A stretch of 64,000 nucleotides of DNA from UBA3839 sp963627995 (GCA_963627995.1 CAVGCV010000001.1:198290-262289); one strand, 5' to 3'; numbered from the stretch's first letter, positions 41,052 to 50,603 are shown. The notes: generated by a model from the letters alone, not told the origin. A program made the numbers and translations.

Positions 41052-43355
41052 ATGAACCGCTTCTTCCTTTTTTGCGCGCTTTTGCTCTCCCCGCTCCGCG
41101 CGGCGGCCGGCAACGGCGACTGGCGCGTGTATGCGGCCTACCACGACGCGCAGCGGACGGTGGCCCTGCACGGCGTGGTCTATGTGCTGAGCGACGGCGG
41201 CCTCTACAGCTACGACCCCGAGGACACGAGCGTGGAGACCTACGACCGCTCCAACGCGCTCAGCGACAACGGCATCCGCACCATCCTCCCCTGCGCGGCA
41301 ACGGGCGAGCTGGTCGTCGTCTACGACAACGGCAACATCGACCTCCTCCCGCCCGACGGCGCCGCGTTCAACCTGTCCGACCTCAAGCAGAAGCCGCTGG
41401 CCGACAAGACCATCAACGACGTGACCGAGGACGGCGGCACCGTCTATGTCAGCACCGCCAGCGGCATCGTCTGCGTCGATGTCGCCCGCCGCGTCTTCGG
41501 CAACTTCTACGCCTTCGGACCCTCCGTCCTCAGCGCCGTCCGCTTCGGCAACCACATCTACGCCATGACCCCGCGCGGCGCCTACGCCGGCGACGTGACC
41601 GACAACCTGCTCGACCCCGGCCAGTGGAAGCTCCTGCGCGCGTTCACCTACGGCAAGCGCCTCATCACCGACGGCAAGCACCTCTACATGAGCACCGCCG
41701 ACGGCGCCTTCGTCATCGACGACACCGAGCGCTTCACGTGGGCGCGCTGCTCGTCGGCCAAATACACCGACTGGGCCGTTGACGGCGGCACGCTCTACGC
41801 CTTCAAGTCGCAGATCGACCGCATCGAGGGCACGGCGTGCACCACCGTTGCCAATTCCGGGGGCATCCACTTCGCGGCCTTCTCCGGCAGCACCGTCTGG
41901 GCGGCCTGCGGCGCCGGCGGACTGCGCGGCTACAAGCTCGCCGACAACGCCCTGACCGCCGCCGTCTCGTCCGTCGTCCCCGACAGCCCCGTCCGCAACT
42001 ACAGCTACAAGCTCAGCCTGCCGTCGGCGGGCCGCCTGCTCGTGGCGGGCGGCAACTTCTACTATCCCGAGACCAACTACGCCGGCACGGCCATGATGTA
42101 CGAGAACGGCACGTGGACCAACTTCGACGAGGAGAAGGTCGCCGCCCAGGTGGGCGCCGACTACTACAGGAACGTCACCGACATCGTGCAGGACCCCGCC
42201 GACCCCGCGCGCCACTGGCTCGGGACGAAGCGCTCGGGCATCTACGAGTTCCGCAACGGCGAATACGCCGCCCACTACACCCACACCAACTCCCCCCTCG
42301 CCTCCATCCTGCCCGACGCGCCCACCGCCGGCTACTATGTGCGCGTCACGGGCCTGGCCTTCGACAGCGGCAACAACCTCTGGATGGCGAACAACCAGAC
42401 CGACACCGTCGTCCACGTGCTCAAGCCCGACGGGACGTGGAAGTCGCTCTACTTCGACGAAATCGCCGGCTACCCCACCTTCGACCACATCGTGTTCGAC
42501 AGCCGGGGGTGGATGTGGACCAACGCCCGGCGCTCCACGGCGTCCCACAAGGCCGGATTCTTCGTCCTCGACTACAACGGCACGCTCGACAACACGGCCG
42601 ACGACAGGCACGTCCTCAGGAGCGAGTTCCGCAACCAGGACGGAACGAGCTACACGCCGACCCTCTTCCACTGCATCCGCGAGGACCTCGACGGCGCCAT
42701 GTGGTTCGGATGCGAGCGCGGCCTCTTCGTCTCCTACGACCCCGCCAGCGTCTTCGGCGACAACTTCTACCTGACCCAGGTCAAGGTGCCCCGCACCGAC
42801 GACCCCACGCTCGCCGACTACCTCCTCAGCGAGGTGCCGGTGAAGTGCATCGCCGTCGATGGCGGCAACCGCAAGTGGATAGGCACCAGCGGCTCGGGCG
42901 TGTTCCTCGTCAGCGCCGACGGCAAGGAGACCGTCCACCACTTCACGGCGGCCAACAGCCCCCTCGTCTCCGACGAAATCAACGACATCGCCATCGACGG
43001 CGCGACGGGCGAGGTGTTCATCGCCACCGACAAGGGGCTGGTCTCCTACCACGGCGACGCCACCGACCCCGTCCCCGCCTTCGACAAGGACCTCGTCAAG
43101 GTATACCCCAACCCCGTGCGCCCCGACCACCAGGGCGCCATCGTCGTCACGGGGCTGATGTACAACTCCAACGTGAAGATAGTGAACGCCGCCGGACGCC
43201 TCGTGAACGAGGGGACGAGCGTGGGCGGCGAATACACGTGGGACGGCCGCACCACCTCGGGCCGCCGGTGCGCCAACGGCGTCTACTACGTGCTGGCCAC
43301 CGACGAGGAGGGCGGCAGCGGCGTTGTCGCCAAGTTCCTGGTGGTCCGGGAGTAG
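41052..43355 (+). CDS. porZ: PorZ-like type IX secretion system protein
   Basis: A 767-residue exported protein. After a signal peptide (cut near AAA-GN), the sequence forms repeated propeller strands (DGGLYSYDPE; IRTILPCAATGELVVVYDNGNIDLL; KWIGTSGSGVFLVSADG), enough for two beta-propellers. A C-terminal beta-sandwich with VYPNPVRPDHQGAIVVTG...GVYYVLATDEEG follows, which is the sorting-domain-like end. This order and size match PorZ, the surface T9SS component that brings anionic LPS to the attachment complex in Porphyromonas gingivalis. The alternative is another propeller surface protein. It lies 83 nt after the YitT-RdgB gene. Confidence 0.75.
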   Translation: MNRFFLFCALLLSPLRAAAGNGDWRVYAAYHDAQRTVALHGVVYVLSDGGLYSYDPEDTSVETYDRSNALSDNGIRTILPCAATGELVVVYDNGNIDLLPPDGAAFNLSDLKQKPLADKTINDVTEDGGTVYVSTASGIVCVDVARRVFGNFYAFGPSVLSAVRFGNHIYAMTPRGAYAGDVTDNLLDPGQWKLLRAFTYGKRLITDGKHLYMSTADGAFVIDDTERFTWARCSSAKYTDWAVDGGTLYAFKSQIDRIEGTACTTVANSGGIHFAAFSGSTVWAACGAGGLRGYKLADNALTAAVSSVVPDSPVRNYSYKLSLPSAGRLLVAGGNFYYPETNYAGTAMMYENGTWTNFDEEKVAAQVGADYYRNVTDIVQDPADPARHWLGTKRSGIYEFRNGEYAAHYTHTNSPLASILPDAPTAGYYVRVTGLAFDSGNNLWMANNQTDTVVHVLKPDGTWKSLYFDEIAGYPTFDHIVFDSRGWMWTNARRSTASHKAGFFVLDYNGTLDNTADDRHVLRSEFRNQDGTSYTPTLFHCIREDLDGAMWFGCERGLFVSYDPASVFGDNFYLTQVKVPRTDDPTLADYLLSEVPVKCIAVDGGNRKWIGTSGSGVFLVSADGKETVHHFTAANSPLVSDEINDIAIDGATGEVFIATDKGLVSYHGDATDPVPAFDKDLVKVYPNPVRPDHQGAIVVTGLMYNSNVKIVNAAGRLVNEGTSVGGEYTWDGRTTSGRRCANGVYYVLATDEEGGSGVVAKFLVVRE

Positions 43356-43385
43356 GGCGTGCCGCCTCCCCCGCAATGCGCCTAC

Positions 43386-43422
43386 GGCACGGGGCCGTGT
43401 CGTCCAGGCACGGCCCCGTGCC
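43386..43422. terminator. Hairpin after porZ
   Basis: GGCACGGGGCCGTG (43386-43399 region) pairs with CACGGCCCCGTGCC (43409-43422), followed by GTTTCCTGTTT. Confidence 0.7.
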
Positions 43423-43463
43423 GTTTCCTGTTTCGTAAGTCGTTGATATTCAGTGTTCCGAGA

Positions 43464-43586
43464 GCCGCCGGAAAAACACCGCGGAGCGTGCGCCTTTCCT
43501 CCGCGGACGAAATTGTTTTTCTCCGCGGAGCGGCGAAAAAAATACCGCGGACGTTTTCCCGCCGCTCCGCGGTGTTTTTCCGGCGG
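43464..43586. repeat. Inverted-repeat element, copy 6, with perfect 24-bp ends
   Basis: Positions 43465-43488 (beginning CCGCCGGAAAAACACCGC) are an exact inverted copy of 43563-43586 (ending GTGTTTTTCCGGCGG). The inner arms are CTCCGCGGACGAAA and CTCCGCGGAGCGG. It lies between convergent porZ and sdhB. The rest of 43356-43860 holds terminators and unassigned GC-rich sequence. Confidence 0.88.
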
Positions 43587-43797
43587 TCCCCGGCGCGCTG
43601 ATTTCCAGCGGCCTGCATCCGGCGTCCCCGCCTCCCCGCCCGCCCCGTCCCCTTTTCGCTTTTTTCACGGTTTTTCGCCGTTTTTCCACACAAAACGCCT
43701 GTCCCCGCCACCCTTTCCTTCCTTTTGTTAGCTTATGTCAAGGTTCCGGCAACAGCGAGGCTCCGGCTCTTGTTACGGCAGGACGCAAGGAAAGCCA

Positions 43798-43830
43798 AGA
43801 GCGGCGCACCCACCGTGGATGCGCCGCTCT
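43798..43830. terminator. Hairpin after sdhB
   Basis: AGAGCGGCGCA (43798-43808) pairs with TGCGCCGCTCT (43820-43830), 31 nt past the sdhB stop codon on the minus strand. Confidence 0.7.
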
Positions 43831-43860
43831 CTTTCGATGTGGCAAGGCTTCTCGCCGCGC

Positions 43861-44619
43861 TTAGTCGGCCAGCTTAGCCTTGATGAACTCGCGGTTGAGG
43901 CGAGCGATGTTGGCGATGGTCTCGCACTTCGGGCAAACGGCCTCGCAGGCACGCGTGTTGGTGCAGTTGCCGAAGCCTAGTTCGTCCATCTTGGCCACCA
44001 TGGCCTTGGCGCGCTTGGCTGCCTCCGGACGTCCCTGCGGGAGTAGGGCGAACTGCGACACCTTCGACGACACGAAGAGCATGGCCGAGCCGTTCTTGCA
44101 GGCCGCGACACAGGCGCCGCAACCGATGCACGACGCGCAGTCCATGGCCTCGTCGGCATTCTGCTTCGGAATCAAGATGGCGTTGGCGTCCTGGGGCGCG
44201 CCTGTACGCACGCTGACATAGCCGCCCGCCTGCATGATTTTGTCGAAAGCCGTGCGGTCGACCATGCAGTCCTTGATGACGGGGAAGCCTGCCGAACGCC
44301 AAGGCTCGACGGTGATGGTGTCGCCGTCCTTGAACTTGCGCATATAGAGCTGGCAGGTGGTCGCGCCGCGCAGGGTCTTTCCGTGGGGTGTTCCGTTGAT
44401 GTAGAGCGAACACATACCGCAGATTCCCTCGCGGCAGTCGTGGTCGAACACGAACGGCTCTTTCCCCTCCTCCACGAGTTCCTCGTTGAGGATGTCGAGC
44501 ATTTCCAGAAACGACGTGTCGCCCGGAATGTCTCTCATTTGGCGCGTCTCAAAATGCCCTTTGTCCTTCGGGCCATTCTGCTTCCAGTATTTGATGGTGA
44601 AGCTGATATTCTTGTCCAT
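43861..44619 (-). CDS. sdhB: Succinate dehydrogenase/fumarate reductase iron-sulfur subunit
   Basis: A 252-residue electron-transfer subunit. CREGICGMCSLYING carries most of the 2Fe-2S ligands. CIGCGACVAACKNG and the later CEAVCPKCETIANI hold the ligands for the 4Fe-4S and 3Fe-4S clusters. It passes electrons between the flavoprotein (next gene upstream, 2 nt away) and the quinone-binding cytochrome. In gut Bacteroidales the complex mainly reduces fumarate. Codon use is a little less G+C-rich than in surrounding genes. Confidence 0.95.
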   Translation of the reverse strand: MDKNISFTIKYWKQNGPKDKGHFETRQMRDIPGDTSFLEMLDILNEELVEEGKEPFVFDHDCREGICGMCSLYINGTPHGKTLRGATTCQLYMRKFKDGDTITVEPWRSAGFPVIKDCMVDRTAFDKIMQAGGYVSVRTGAPQDANAILIPKQNADEAMDCASCIGCGACVAACKNGSAMLFVSSKVSQFALLPQGRPEAAKRAKAMVAKMDELGFGNCTNTRACEAVCPKCETIANIARLNREFIKAKLAD

Positions 44620-44621
44620 GA

Positions 44622-46568
44622 TTAGTTCTTGTAGTTACGAGTTTGTACCTTGATTGCCTCATATTCGAGCGGTTCCTTGATGAGCTCGGGCGCAGCGTCG
44701 TCGCTGCCCTCGTACTTCCAGCAGCCCACGTAGAAGTATTTCTCGTCGTCGCGCTTCGCCTCGCCCTCTTCGGTCTGATACTCCTCGCGGAAGTGTCCGC
44801 CGCAGCTCTCGTTGCGGCTGAGCGCGTCGTAGGCGATGAGCTTGCCCATCGTGATGAAGTCGTCGAGGTGGATGGCCTTGTCGAGCTCGACGTTGAGTCC
44901 GTCGCGGCTTCCGGGGATGCGGAGGTTGGTCTCGAACTCCTTGCGGAGCGCGTCAATCTTCTTGATGCCCTCCTGCAAGCCTTCTTTCGTGCGCCCCATG
45001 CCAATGTACTCCCAGCAGATGTGGCCCAGTTCCTTGTGGATGGAGTCGACGGAGCGCTTGCCATTGATGCTCATCAGCTTCTGGATGCGCGTTTCCGTGG
45101 CAGCCTCAACCTCGGCGAACTCGGGCGCGTCGGTCGAGATGCGGGGCCAGATGGCCTGGTCGGCGAGATAGTTCTGGATGGTGTAAGGCAGCACGAAGTA
45201 GCCGTCGGCGAGCCCCTGCATCAGTGCGGAAGCACCGAGGCGGTTCGCGCCATGGTCGGAGAAGTTGCACTCGCCAATGGCGAACAGGCCGGGGACGGAT
45301 GTCTGGAGCTCGTAATCCACCCAAATGCCGCCCATGGTGTAGTGGATGGCCGGGAATATCATCATCGGCTCCTTGTAGGGGTCGACATCGGTGATTTCCT
45401 CGTACATGTCGAAGAGGTTGCCATAGCGCTGCGCCACCACGTCCTTCCCAAGGCGCTGGATGGACTCCGAGAAGTCGAGGAACACGGCAAGCCCCGTGTT
45501 GTTCACGCCGAAGCCCTTGTCGCAGCGCTCCTTGGCGGCACGGCTGGCCACGTCGCGCGGAACGAGGTTTCCAAAGGCAGGATAGCGGCGCTCCAGATAG
45601 TAGTCGCGGTCTTCCTCGGGAATCTGGCTTCCCTTGATTTCACCCCGCTGCAGCTTCTTTGCGTCCTCCAGCTTTCTCGGCACCCAAATGCGCCCGTCGT
45701 TGCGCAGCGACTCGGACATCAGGGTCAGCTTCGACTGCTTGTCGCCGTGGACGGGAATGCAGGTGGGGTGAATCTGCACATAGCAGGGGTTGGCGAAATA
45801 CGCGCCCTTGCGATAGCACGACATCGCCGCCGTCACGTTGCAGCCCATGGCGTTCGTCGAGAGGAAATAAGTGTTGCCGTAGCCGCCCGTCGCGATGACG
45901 ACGGCGTTGGCGGAGAAGCGCTCCAGCTTGCCGGTCACGAGGTTCTTGGCGATGATGCCGCGCGCGCGCCCGTCGATGACGACGACATCGAGCATCTCGT
46001 AGCGCGTGAAGAGCTTCACCTTTCCGGCATTGACCTGCGCCGAGAGGGCGGAATAAGCGCCGAGCAGCAGCTGCTGCCCAGTCTGCCCCTTCGCGTAGAA
46101 CGTGCGGCTCACCTGCGCGCCGCCGAACGAGCGGTTGGCCAGCGTGCCGCCATATTCGCGGGCGAAGGGCACGCCCTGCGCCACGCACTGGTCGATGATG
46201 CTGTTGGACACTTCCGCCAAGCGGTAGACGTTGGCCTCGCGGGCGCGGTAGTCGCCGCCCTTCACGGTGTCGTAGAAAAGGCGGTAAACGGAGTCGCCGT
46301 CGTTCTGGTAGTTCTTCGCCGCGTTGATTCCGCCCTGCGCCGCGATGGAGTGCGCACGGCGCGGAGAGTCCTGGATGCAGAAGTTCAGGACATTGAACCC
46401 CATCTCGCCAAGAGAGGCGGCCGCCGACGCGCCAGCCAAGCCCGTGCCGACAACGATGACGTCGAGCTTCAGCTTGTTCTTCGGATTCACCAGGCGCTGG
46501 TGGGCCTTGTAGTTCGTCCATTTCTCCGCTACCGGCCCCTCGGGTATTCTTGAATCTATCTTAACCAT
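44622..46568 (-). CDS. sdhA: Succinate dehydrogenase/fumarate reductase flavoprotein subunit
   Basis: A 648-residue catalytic subunit. The FAD-binding GTGLAGASAAASLGEMGFNV and the histidine for covalent FAD in RRAHSIAAQGGINAAK are present, as are HPTCIPVHG and GECNFSDHGANRLGASALMQG. Residues toward the C-terminus (IGMGRTKEGLQEG) complete the helical domain. It interconverts succinate and fumarate on the cytoplasmic face. The gene follows the cytochrome gene after 36 nt and sdhB after 2 nt, forming an sdhCAB operon. Confidence 0.96.
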   Translation of the reverse strand: MVKIDSRIPEGPVAEKWTNYKAHQRLVNPKNKLKLDVIVVGTGLAGASAAASLGEMGFNVLNFCIQDSPRRAHSIAAQGGINAAKNYQNDGDSVYRLFYDTVKGGDYRAREANVYRLAEVSNSIIDQCVAQGVPFAREYGGTLANRSFGGAQVSRTFYAKGQTGQQLLLGAYSALSAQVNAGKVKLFTRYEMLDVVVIDGRARGIIAKNLVTGKLERFSANAVVIATGGYGNTYFLSTNAMGCNVTAAMSCYRKGAYFANPCYVQIHPTCIPVHGDKQSKLTLMSESLRNDGRIWVPRKLEDAKKLQRGEIKGSQIPEEDRDYYLERRYPAFGNLVPRDVASRAAKERCDKGFGVNNTGLAVFLDFSESIQRLGKDVVAQRYGNLFDMYEEITDVDPYKEPMMIFPAIHYTMGGIWVDYELQTSVPGLFAIGECNFSDHGANRLGASALMQGLADGYFVLPYTIQNYLADQAIWPRISTDAPEFAEVEAATETRIQKLMSINGKRSVDSIHKELGHICWEYIGMGRTKEGLQEGIKKIDALRKEFETNLRIPGSRDGLNVELDKAIHLDDFITMGKLIAYDALSRNESCGGHFREEYQTEEGEAKRDDEKYFYVGCWKYEGSDDAAPELIKEPLEYEAIKVQTRNYKN

Positions 46569-46604
46569 AAGATTTTGCGATTTTTGATTTTGAAGTTTAA
46601 CAAA

Positions 46605-47339
46605 TTACATCCCGCAGCAAGGAGCGGCGATTTCCACGCCGCACCCCGCACGGCAGCAGCTGTCGGCAAGCGAGGGAGCCAGCCCCGTGGCGAAGCCCGC
46701 GACAACGGCCAGGAACATCAGAATCACCACCGTGACATACACGTTGCCGATGACGCGCCAGCGGTTGAACCAGACGTGCCCGCTCCAGCCCAGCGTCTGG
46801 AGGGCCGACCAAAAGCCGTGGGTCAGGTGGAACCAGATGGCGACGAGCCAGACGACGTACAGCACCGCATAGACGGGGCAGCTGAACGTCTTCACGATGT
46901 AGCCGAAACCGTCCGCTGCGGCAGGTTCCACGTCCCAGTGCAACAGCTCGGCCAGCATCATGTTGTACCAGAAGTTGAACAGGTGCAGCAGCAGTCCCAG
47001 CAGGACGATGACGCCCAGCACGAGCATGTTCTGCGACGCCCACTCAACGGCCGCAGGCTTGTCCGTCACGGCATAGCGGTTGTGTCCGCGCGCCTTGCGG
47101 TTTTGGAACGTCAGGATGAACGCATACACGATGTGAACCACGCAGAGCAGAGCCAGTCCCATTGTCGCGGCAACGGCATACCATTTCGCCCCCAGAAATT
47201 CACAAATCATGTTGTATCCGTCCTTCGAAATCAGCGCAACGACGTTCATGCACCCATGAAACGTCAAAAAGAGAATCAGCGCGAGTCCGCTCACAGACAT
47301 CAGCACCTTTCTTCCGATAGAAGAACTACATAACCACAT
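46605..47339 (-). CDS. sdhC: Succinate dehydrogenase cytochrome b558 subunit
   Basis: A 244-residue di-heme membrane anchor with five hydrophobic helices. Histidines in LTFHGCMNVV, LCVVHIVYAF, LLHLFNFWY and WFHLTHGFWSALQTLG are candidate heme ligands, as in the Wolinella/Bacteroides type. The C-terminus is cysteine-rich (DSCCRAGCGVEIAAPCCGM), which is unusual and may be a local feature. It is the first gene of the operon. A -7 box lies about 140 nt upstream. Confidence 0.92.
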   Translation of the reverse strand: MWLCSSSIGRKVLMSVSGLALILFLTFHGCMNVVALISKDGYNMICEFLGAKWYAVAATMGLALLCVVHIVYAFILTFQNRKARGHNRYAVTDKPAAVEWASQNMLVLGVIVLLGLLLHLFNFWYNMMLAELLHWDVEPAAADGFGYIVKTFSCPVYAVLYVVWLVAIWFHLTHGFWSALQTLGWSGHVWFNRWRVIGNVYVTVVILMFLAVVAGFATGLAPSLADSCCRAGCGVEIAAPCCGM

Positions 47340-47477
47340 AAAGAGTTGAATTTAATAAATAAATGTATTGATTTTCTTAGAATTGACGAGAAAGCGGGCT
47401 GTGTTGCAAAAAAGAGAAAGCGCACGTGCCCTGGGTACGGGACGTTCGCCCGAAGAACTGGCACGCGCAGCCTTGTG

Positions 47478-47485
47478 CAAAAGTA
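47478..47485 (-). promoter_or_regulatory. -7 box for the sdhCAB operon
   Basis: CAAAAGTA on the plus strand reads TACTTTTG on the minus strand, 138 nt before the sdhC ATG. Confidence 0.5.
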
Positions 47486-47517
47486 ATTTTTTTTGGAGAC
47501 ACCACCAAGAAAAAGCC

Positions 47518-47559
47518 GAAAAAACGCCCCGGAGCGGCTCGTTGCATTGTCCTCGGGGC
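47518..47559 (-). terminator. Intrinsic terminator of the GT2-radC-DUF59-lpxH operon
   Basis: On the minus strand, GCCCCG (47559-47554) pairs with CGGGGC (47531-47526) and is followed by GTTTTTTC. It ends 53 nt after the lpxH stop codon. Confidence 0.7.
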
Positions 47560-47611
47560 AAAGGCGGACGCCGGTGCCTGGAATCCGCGCCCGGCAGGTG
47601 CCGCGCAGGGG

Positions 47612-48382
47612 TCACAGCTCGGTCTCGCCCTCCACGAAGTTCTCCATGTACATCGTTTCGCCGTCGAACACGGCGTAGGTGAAATGCGCGAACCAGTCGC
47701 CGAGAATCATCACGCGGCTCGTGCGGCTGAGCAGCAGGTCGAGCTCGATGTGGCGGTGTCCGAAGATGAAATAGTTGATGTCGGGATGCGTGCGCAGGTA
47801 GTCCTTGGCGAAGAGCACGAGCTCCTCCCTGTCCTCGCCCTGGTAGGGCAGCTCGTCCGCGCCCGTTTTCTTCTGGCGGCTTCGCTTCGCCCACTCGAGG
47901 CCAAAGTCCAGGAACCAGTGCGGGTGAATCATCCGCGCCAGCCGCCGCAGCGTGCGGCTCTCGAAGCAGTGGTACATGAGGCGTACGTTCCACTTGCGGT
48001 CCATCCGCCCGAGCTTGTTGCCGTGGGCGAGAAAGAACTCCTTGCCGCACAGCTCCATCGTGCACGGCTCGCGGTGGAGAATCACGCCGCACTCCTTCGT
48101 CAGGTAGTCGTCGTTCCACATGTCGTGGTTGCCCTGGAAGTAATGTACCTCCACGCCCCGGTCGGTGAGTTCGCTCACCTTGCCCAGGAAGCGCGTGAAG
48201 CCTTTCGGCACGACATCGGTGTATTCGAACCAGAAGTCGAACATGTCGCCCAGCATGAACACGGCCTCGGCCTTGTCCTTGATGCCGTCGAGAAAGTTCA
48301 CGAGCCGCCGCTCCTGCGTCCGTCCGTGCTTCAACGCCCTCGACCCAAGGTGCGCGTCGGAGATGAAATAGTAGTTCTTCAT
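47612..48382 (-). CDS. lpxH: UDP-2,3-diacylglucosamine diphosphatase-like, LpxH family
   Basis: A 256-residue metallophosphoesterase. Ordered motifs are SDAHLGS (metal Asp and His), GDMFDFWFEY, GNHDMW and FGHRHIELDL. These match LpxH, which releases lipid X from UDP-diacylglucosamine in lipid A synthesis at the inner membrane. The family is also close to LpxH2-type enzymes. Start MKNYYFISDAHLG was chosen as the typical beginning; the open frame extends about 27 codons further upstream. It lies 26 nt after the DUF59 gene as the last gene of a four-gene operon. Confidence 0.85.
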   Translation of the reverse strand: MKNYYFISDAHLGSRALKHGRTQERRLVNFLDGIKDKAEAVFMLGDMFDFWFEYTDVVPKGFTRFLGKVSELTDRGVEVHYFQGNHDMWNDDYLTKECGVILHREPCTMELCGKEFFLAHGNKLGRMDRKWNVRLMYHCFESRTLRRLARMIHPHWFLDFGLEWAKRSRQKKTGADELPYQGEDREELVLFAKDYLRTHPDINYFIFGHRHIELDLLLSRTSRVMILGDWFAHFTYAVFDGETMYMENFVEGETEL

Positions 48383-48408
48383 GGCTTCGCCTGTTTTGGG
48401 GATGGTAG

Positions 48409-48732
48409 TCAAAGAAAGCCCAAGTCGAGTTTCGCCTCGTCGCTCATCATGTCCTTGTTCCACTCCGGCTCAAAGACGAGATTGACGGTCGCCGACTTCA
48501 CCCCGTGGATGGAGTCGAGCTTCTGCTGTACGTCCTCGACGATGAAGTCGGCCGCGGGGCAGTTGGGGGCGGTGAGCGTCATGTCCACCGTCACCGCGAA
48601 GCCGTCCGACACGTCTATCTTGTAAATCAGCCCGAGGTCGTAGACGTTCACCGGGATTTCCGGGTCGAACACCGTCTTCAGCATCTCCACCGTCTTTGCC
48701 TCGATGTCGTATTTCGTCAGTTTTTCTTCCAT
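48409..48732 (-). CDS. MIP18/DUF59 family iron-sulfur assembly protein
   Basis: A 107-residue cytoplasmic protein. TVFDPEIPVNVYDLGLIYKI and VDMTLTAPNCPAADFI, with the conserved cysteine, are the DUF59 signatures. Members (SufT, PaaD-like) help mature iron-sulfur proteins. It lies between radC (27 nt) and lpxH (26 nt); the operon partners give no direct clue to the target protein. Confidence 0.85.
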   Translation of the reverse strand: MEEKLTKYDIEAKTVEMLKTVFDPEIPVNVYDLGLIYKIDVSDGFAVTVDMTLTAPNCPAADFIVEDVQQKLDSIHGVKSATVNLVFEPEWNKDMMSDEAKLDLGFL

Positions 48733-48759
48733 GTGCTCCTTGGATGTTGGTGTGTAGGT

Positions 48760-49536
48760 TCAAAGCTTCCCGTTGTCGGCAAAGCTGTAGTAGTCGCCGT
48801 CGGCCACGACGATGTGGTCCAGGAGGGTCAGCTTCAGCGTCTGGCCCGCCTCGCGCATCTGCCGCGTGAGCCGCTCGTCGTCGAGGCTCGGGCGGCACGA
48901 CCCCGACGGGTGGTTGTGGACGAGGATGAAGGCCGTGGCCTCGGCCAGCAGCACGTGCTTCATCACGACGCGCACATCGACCGACGTCTCCGTCCGCCCG
49001 CCCTGGCTGACGCGCACGCGCTTCATCAGCCGCGCGCTGTTGTTGAGCATCAGCACCCAGCACTCCTCGTGGTTGAGGTCGCGCATCAGGGGGTGCATGT
49101 AGTCGTATATCTGCCTCGGGTCGTTCATCCGCACCAAGTCCGTGGCCGTCTCCTCCATCGCCCGCCGGCGGCCCAGCTCCATGGCCGCGCGGATGGCCAC
49201 GGCCTTGGCGTCGCCGATGCCGCTGTACTTCCGGAGCTCCGCCACCGACATGCGCCCGAGCAGCAGGAGGCGGTCGTCGCAGTCGCGCAGGACTTCCGAC
49301 ATCACGTCCACGGCCGTCCGCTTCGACGTGCCGCTGCCGATGAGGATGGCCAGCAGCTCGGCCTTGGTCAGGGCCTCCTCCCCCTTTTCCAGCAGCTTCT
49401 CGCGCGGACGGTCTTCCTCCGCCCAGTCCTTGATGGAGAGGCCGTCGCGCGTCCCGTCGTCCTCTCTCGCCCGGCACGCGTCCCTCGTTTCCTTCGCCGC
49501 GTTGAACGGCTGGAAGAATGGCGTCCCCCTACTCAT
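48760..49536 (-). CDS. radC: RadC family JAB/MPN-domain protein
   Basis: A 258-residue protein. An N-terminal UPF0758 helix-hairpin-helix part (KGEEALTKAELLAILIGSGT; LRKYSGIGDAKAVAIRAAMELGRR) precedes the JAMM metalloprotease-like domain, with EECWVLMLNNSARLM and HNHPSGSCRPSLDD carrying the metal ligands. The historical DNA-repair role of RadC is doubtful. The extra 25 residues at the N-terminus (SRGTPFFQPFNAAKE) are weakly conserved. It overlaps the GT2 gene by 8 nt. Confidence 0.9.
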   Translation of the reverse strand: MSRGTPFFQPFNAAKETRDACRAREDDGTRDGLSIKDWAEEDRPREKLLEKGEEALTKAELLAILIGSGTSKRTAVDVMSEVLRDCDDRLLLLGRMSVAELRKYSGIGDAKAVAIRAAMELGRRRAMEETATDLVRMNDPRQIYDYMHPLMRDLNHEECWVLMLNNSARLMKRVRVSQGGRTETSVDVRVVMKHVLLAEATAFILVHNHPSGSCRPSLDDERLTRQMREAGQTLKLTLLDHIVVADGDYYSFADNGKL

Positions 49537-50560
49537 AGAAAGTCTTTTCGTAGGCGGAGAACTCCCCTTTCCTCATCACGCAGCGCTCCCACCACGCCTT
49601 CAGGAAGCCGAGCCCATAGCCGAAGAGCTGCACGAACGCTGCCTCAACCGACAGGAAGCCGATGACCGCCGAGCGGTTGCGGACACTGGCGTCGACGAAG
49701 AGCAGGAGCGTATAAAGAAGAACCGGCAGCAGCGGCATGGCCCACACCGGGACGGAGTGCCACGTGGCCGGGGTCGTGAGGCGCAGCACGGCGGCCAGCA
49801 CGACCAGCGCGACGACGCCCGCGGCGAACGCCGCCGGCAGCAGGTGCACGGGCCTCAAGGTGTGCGGATGGCGTTTTTCCAGGTGGATGCGCGCGATGCC
49901 CGAGTTGAACACCTGCTTGAAGAATTTGTCGAAGTCGGTGCGGCGCTTGTGCCACACCCATGCGGAGGGGAAAAGCCGCGCGCTGTAGCCGTGCTCGAGG
50001 ACGCGGTAGCTGAAGTCGATGTCCTCGCCGAAGCGCATGGCCGAGAACCCGCCCAGCCGCTCGTACACGTCGCGCCGCACGCCCATGTTGAACGAGCGCG
50101 GATAGAACTTGTCCAACTTCTTCCTGCCCCCCCGTATGCCTCCCGTCGTGAAGAACGACGTCATGCTGTAGCCGATGGCCTTCTGCACCTGCGTGAACGA
50201 CTCGTGCGCGCGGTCCGGCCCGCCGAAAGCCTCGCACGGGTGCGCCTCCAGCTCCCGGGCCACGGCCGCGACATAGCCCTCGGGCAGCACGCAGTCGCTG
50301 TCGAGGATCAGCACGTACTCGCCGCAGGCGCGCCGCACGCCGTAGTTGCGCGACGGCCCCGGCCCCGAGTTCGCCTTCGCGAAATAGCGGACGTCGAGCC
50401 GGCCCGCATACTTCTCCACGACGTCACGGCAGGGAATGTCCGAGCCGTCCTCCACCACGACCACCTCAAAGTCCGACGCCGTCTGCCGGGTCAGGCTCTC
50501 CAGCAGCTCGTCGATTTCCTCCGGGCGGTTGTATACGGGTATGACGACAGAAAACTTCAT
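49529..50560 (-). CDS. Family 2 glycosyltransferase with C-terminal membrane helices
   Basis: A 343-residue GT-A enzyme. KFSVVIPVYNRPEEIDELL opens the fold, VVVEDGSD is the nucleotide-sugar motif, EYVLILDSDCVLPEGY contains the DxD metal motif, and FGEDIDFSYRVLEHGY holds the catalytic base region. Three hydrophobic helices (about residues 245-325) anchor it in the membrane. The acceptor is unknown, probably an envelope glycan. It heads the operon with radC, the DUF59 gene and lpxH. Confidence 0.88.
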   Translation of the reverse strand: MKFSVVIPVYNRPEEIDELLESLTRQTASDFEVVVVEDGSDIPCRDVVEKYAGRLDVRYFAKANSGPGPSRNYGVRRACGEYVLILDSDCVLPEGYVAAVARELEAHPCEAFGGPDRAHESFTQVQKAIGYSMTSFFTTGGIRGGRKKLDKFYPRSFNMGVRRDVYERLGGFSAMRFGEDIDFSYRVLEHGYSARLFPSAWVWHKRRTDFDKFFKQVFNSGIARIHLEKRHPHTLRPVHLLPAAFAAGVVALVVLAAVLRLTTPATWHSVPVWAMPLLPVLLYTLLLFVDASVRNRSAVIGFLSVEAAFVQLFGYGLGFLKAWWERCVMRKGEFSAYEKTFYE

Positions 50561-50603
50561 GGCTTCTACAGCAGCACGGGGCTCCGGCCCGTTGTCTGCG
50601 CTG

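Noticed and set aside
43740..43830. Possible riboswitch or small RNA before the sdhB end (contains GGACGCAAGGAAAGCC, recalling the c-di-GMP GEMM motif)
   Set aside because: The expected GEMM partner sequences are missing, it is not upstream of any gene in the right direction, and only the sdhB terminator hairpin is well supported.
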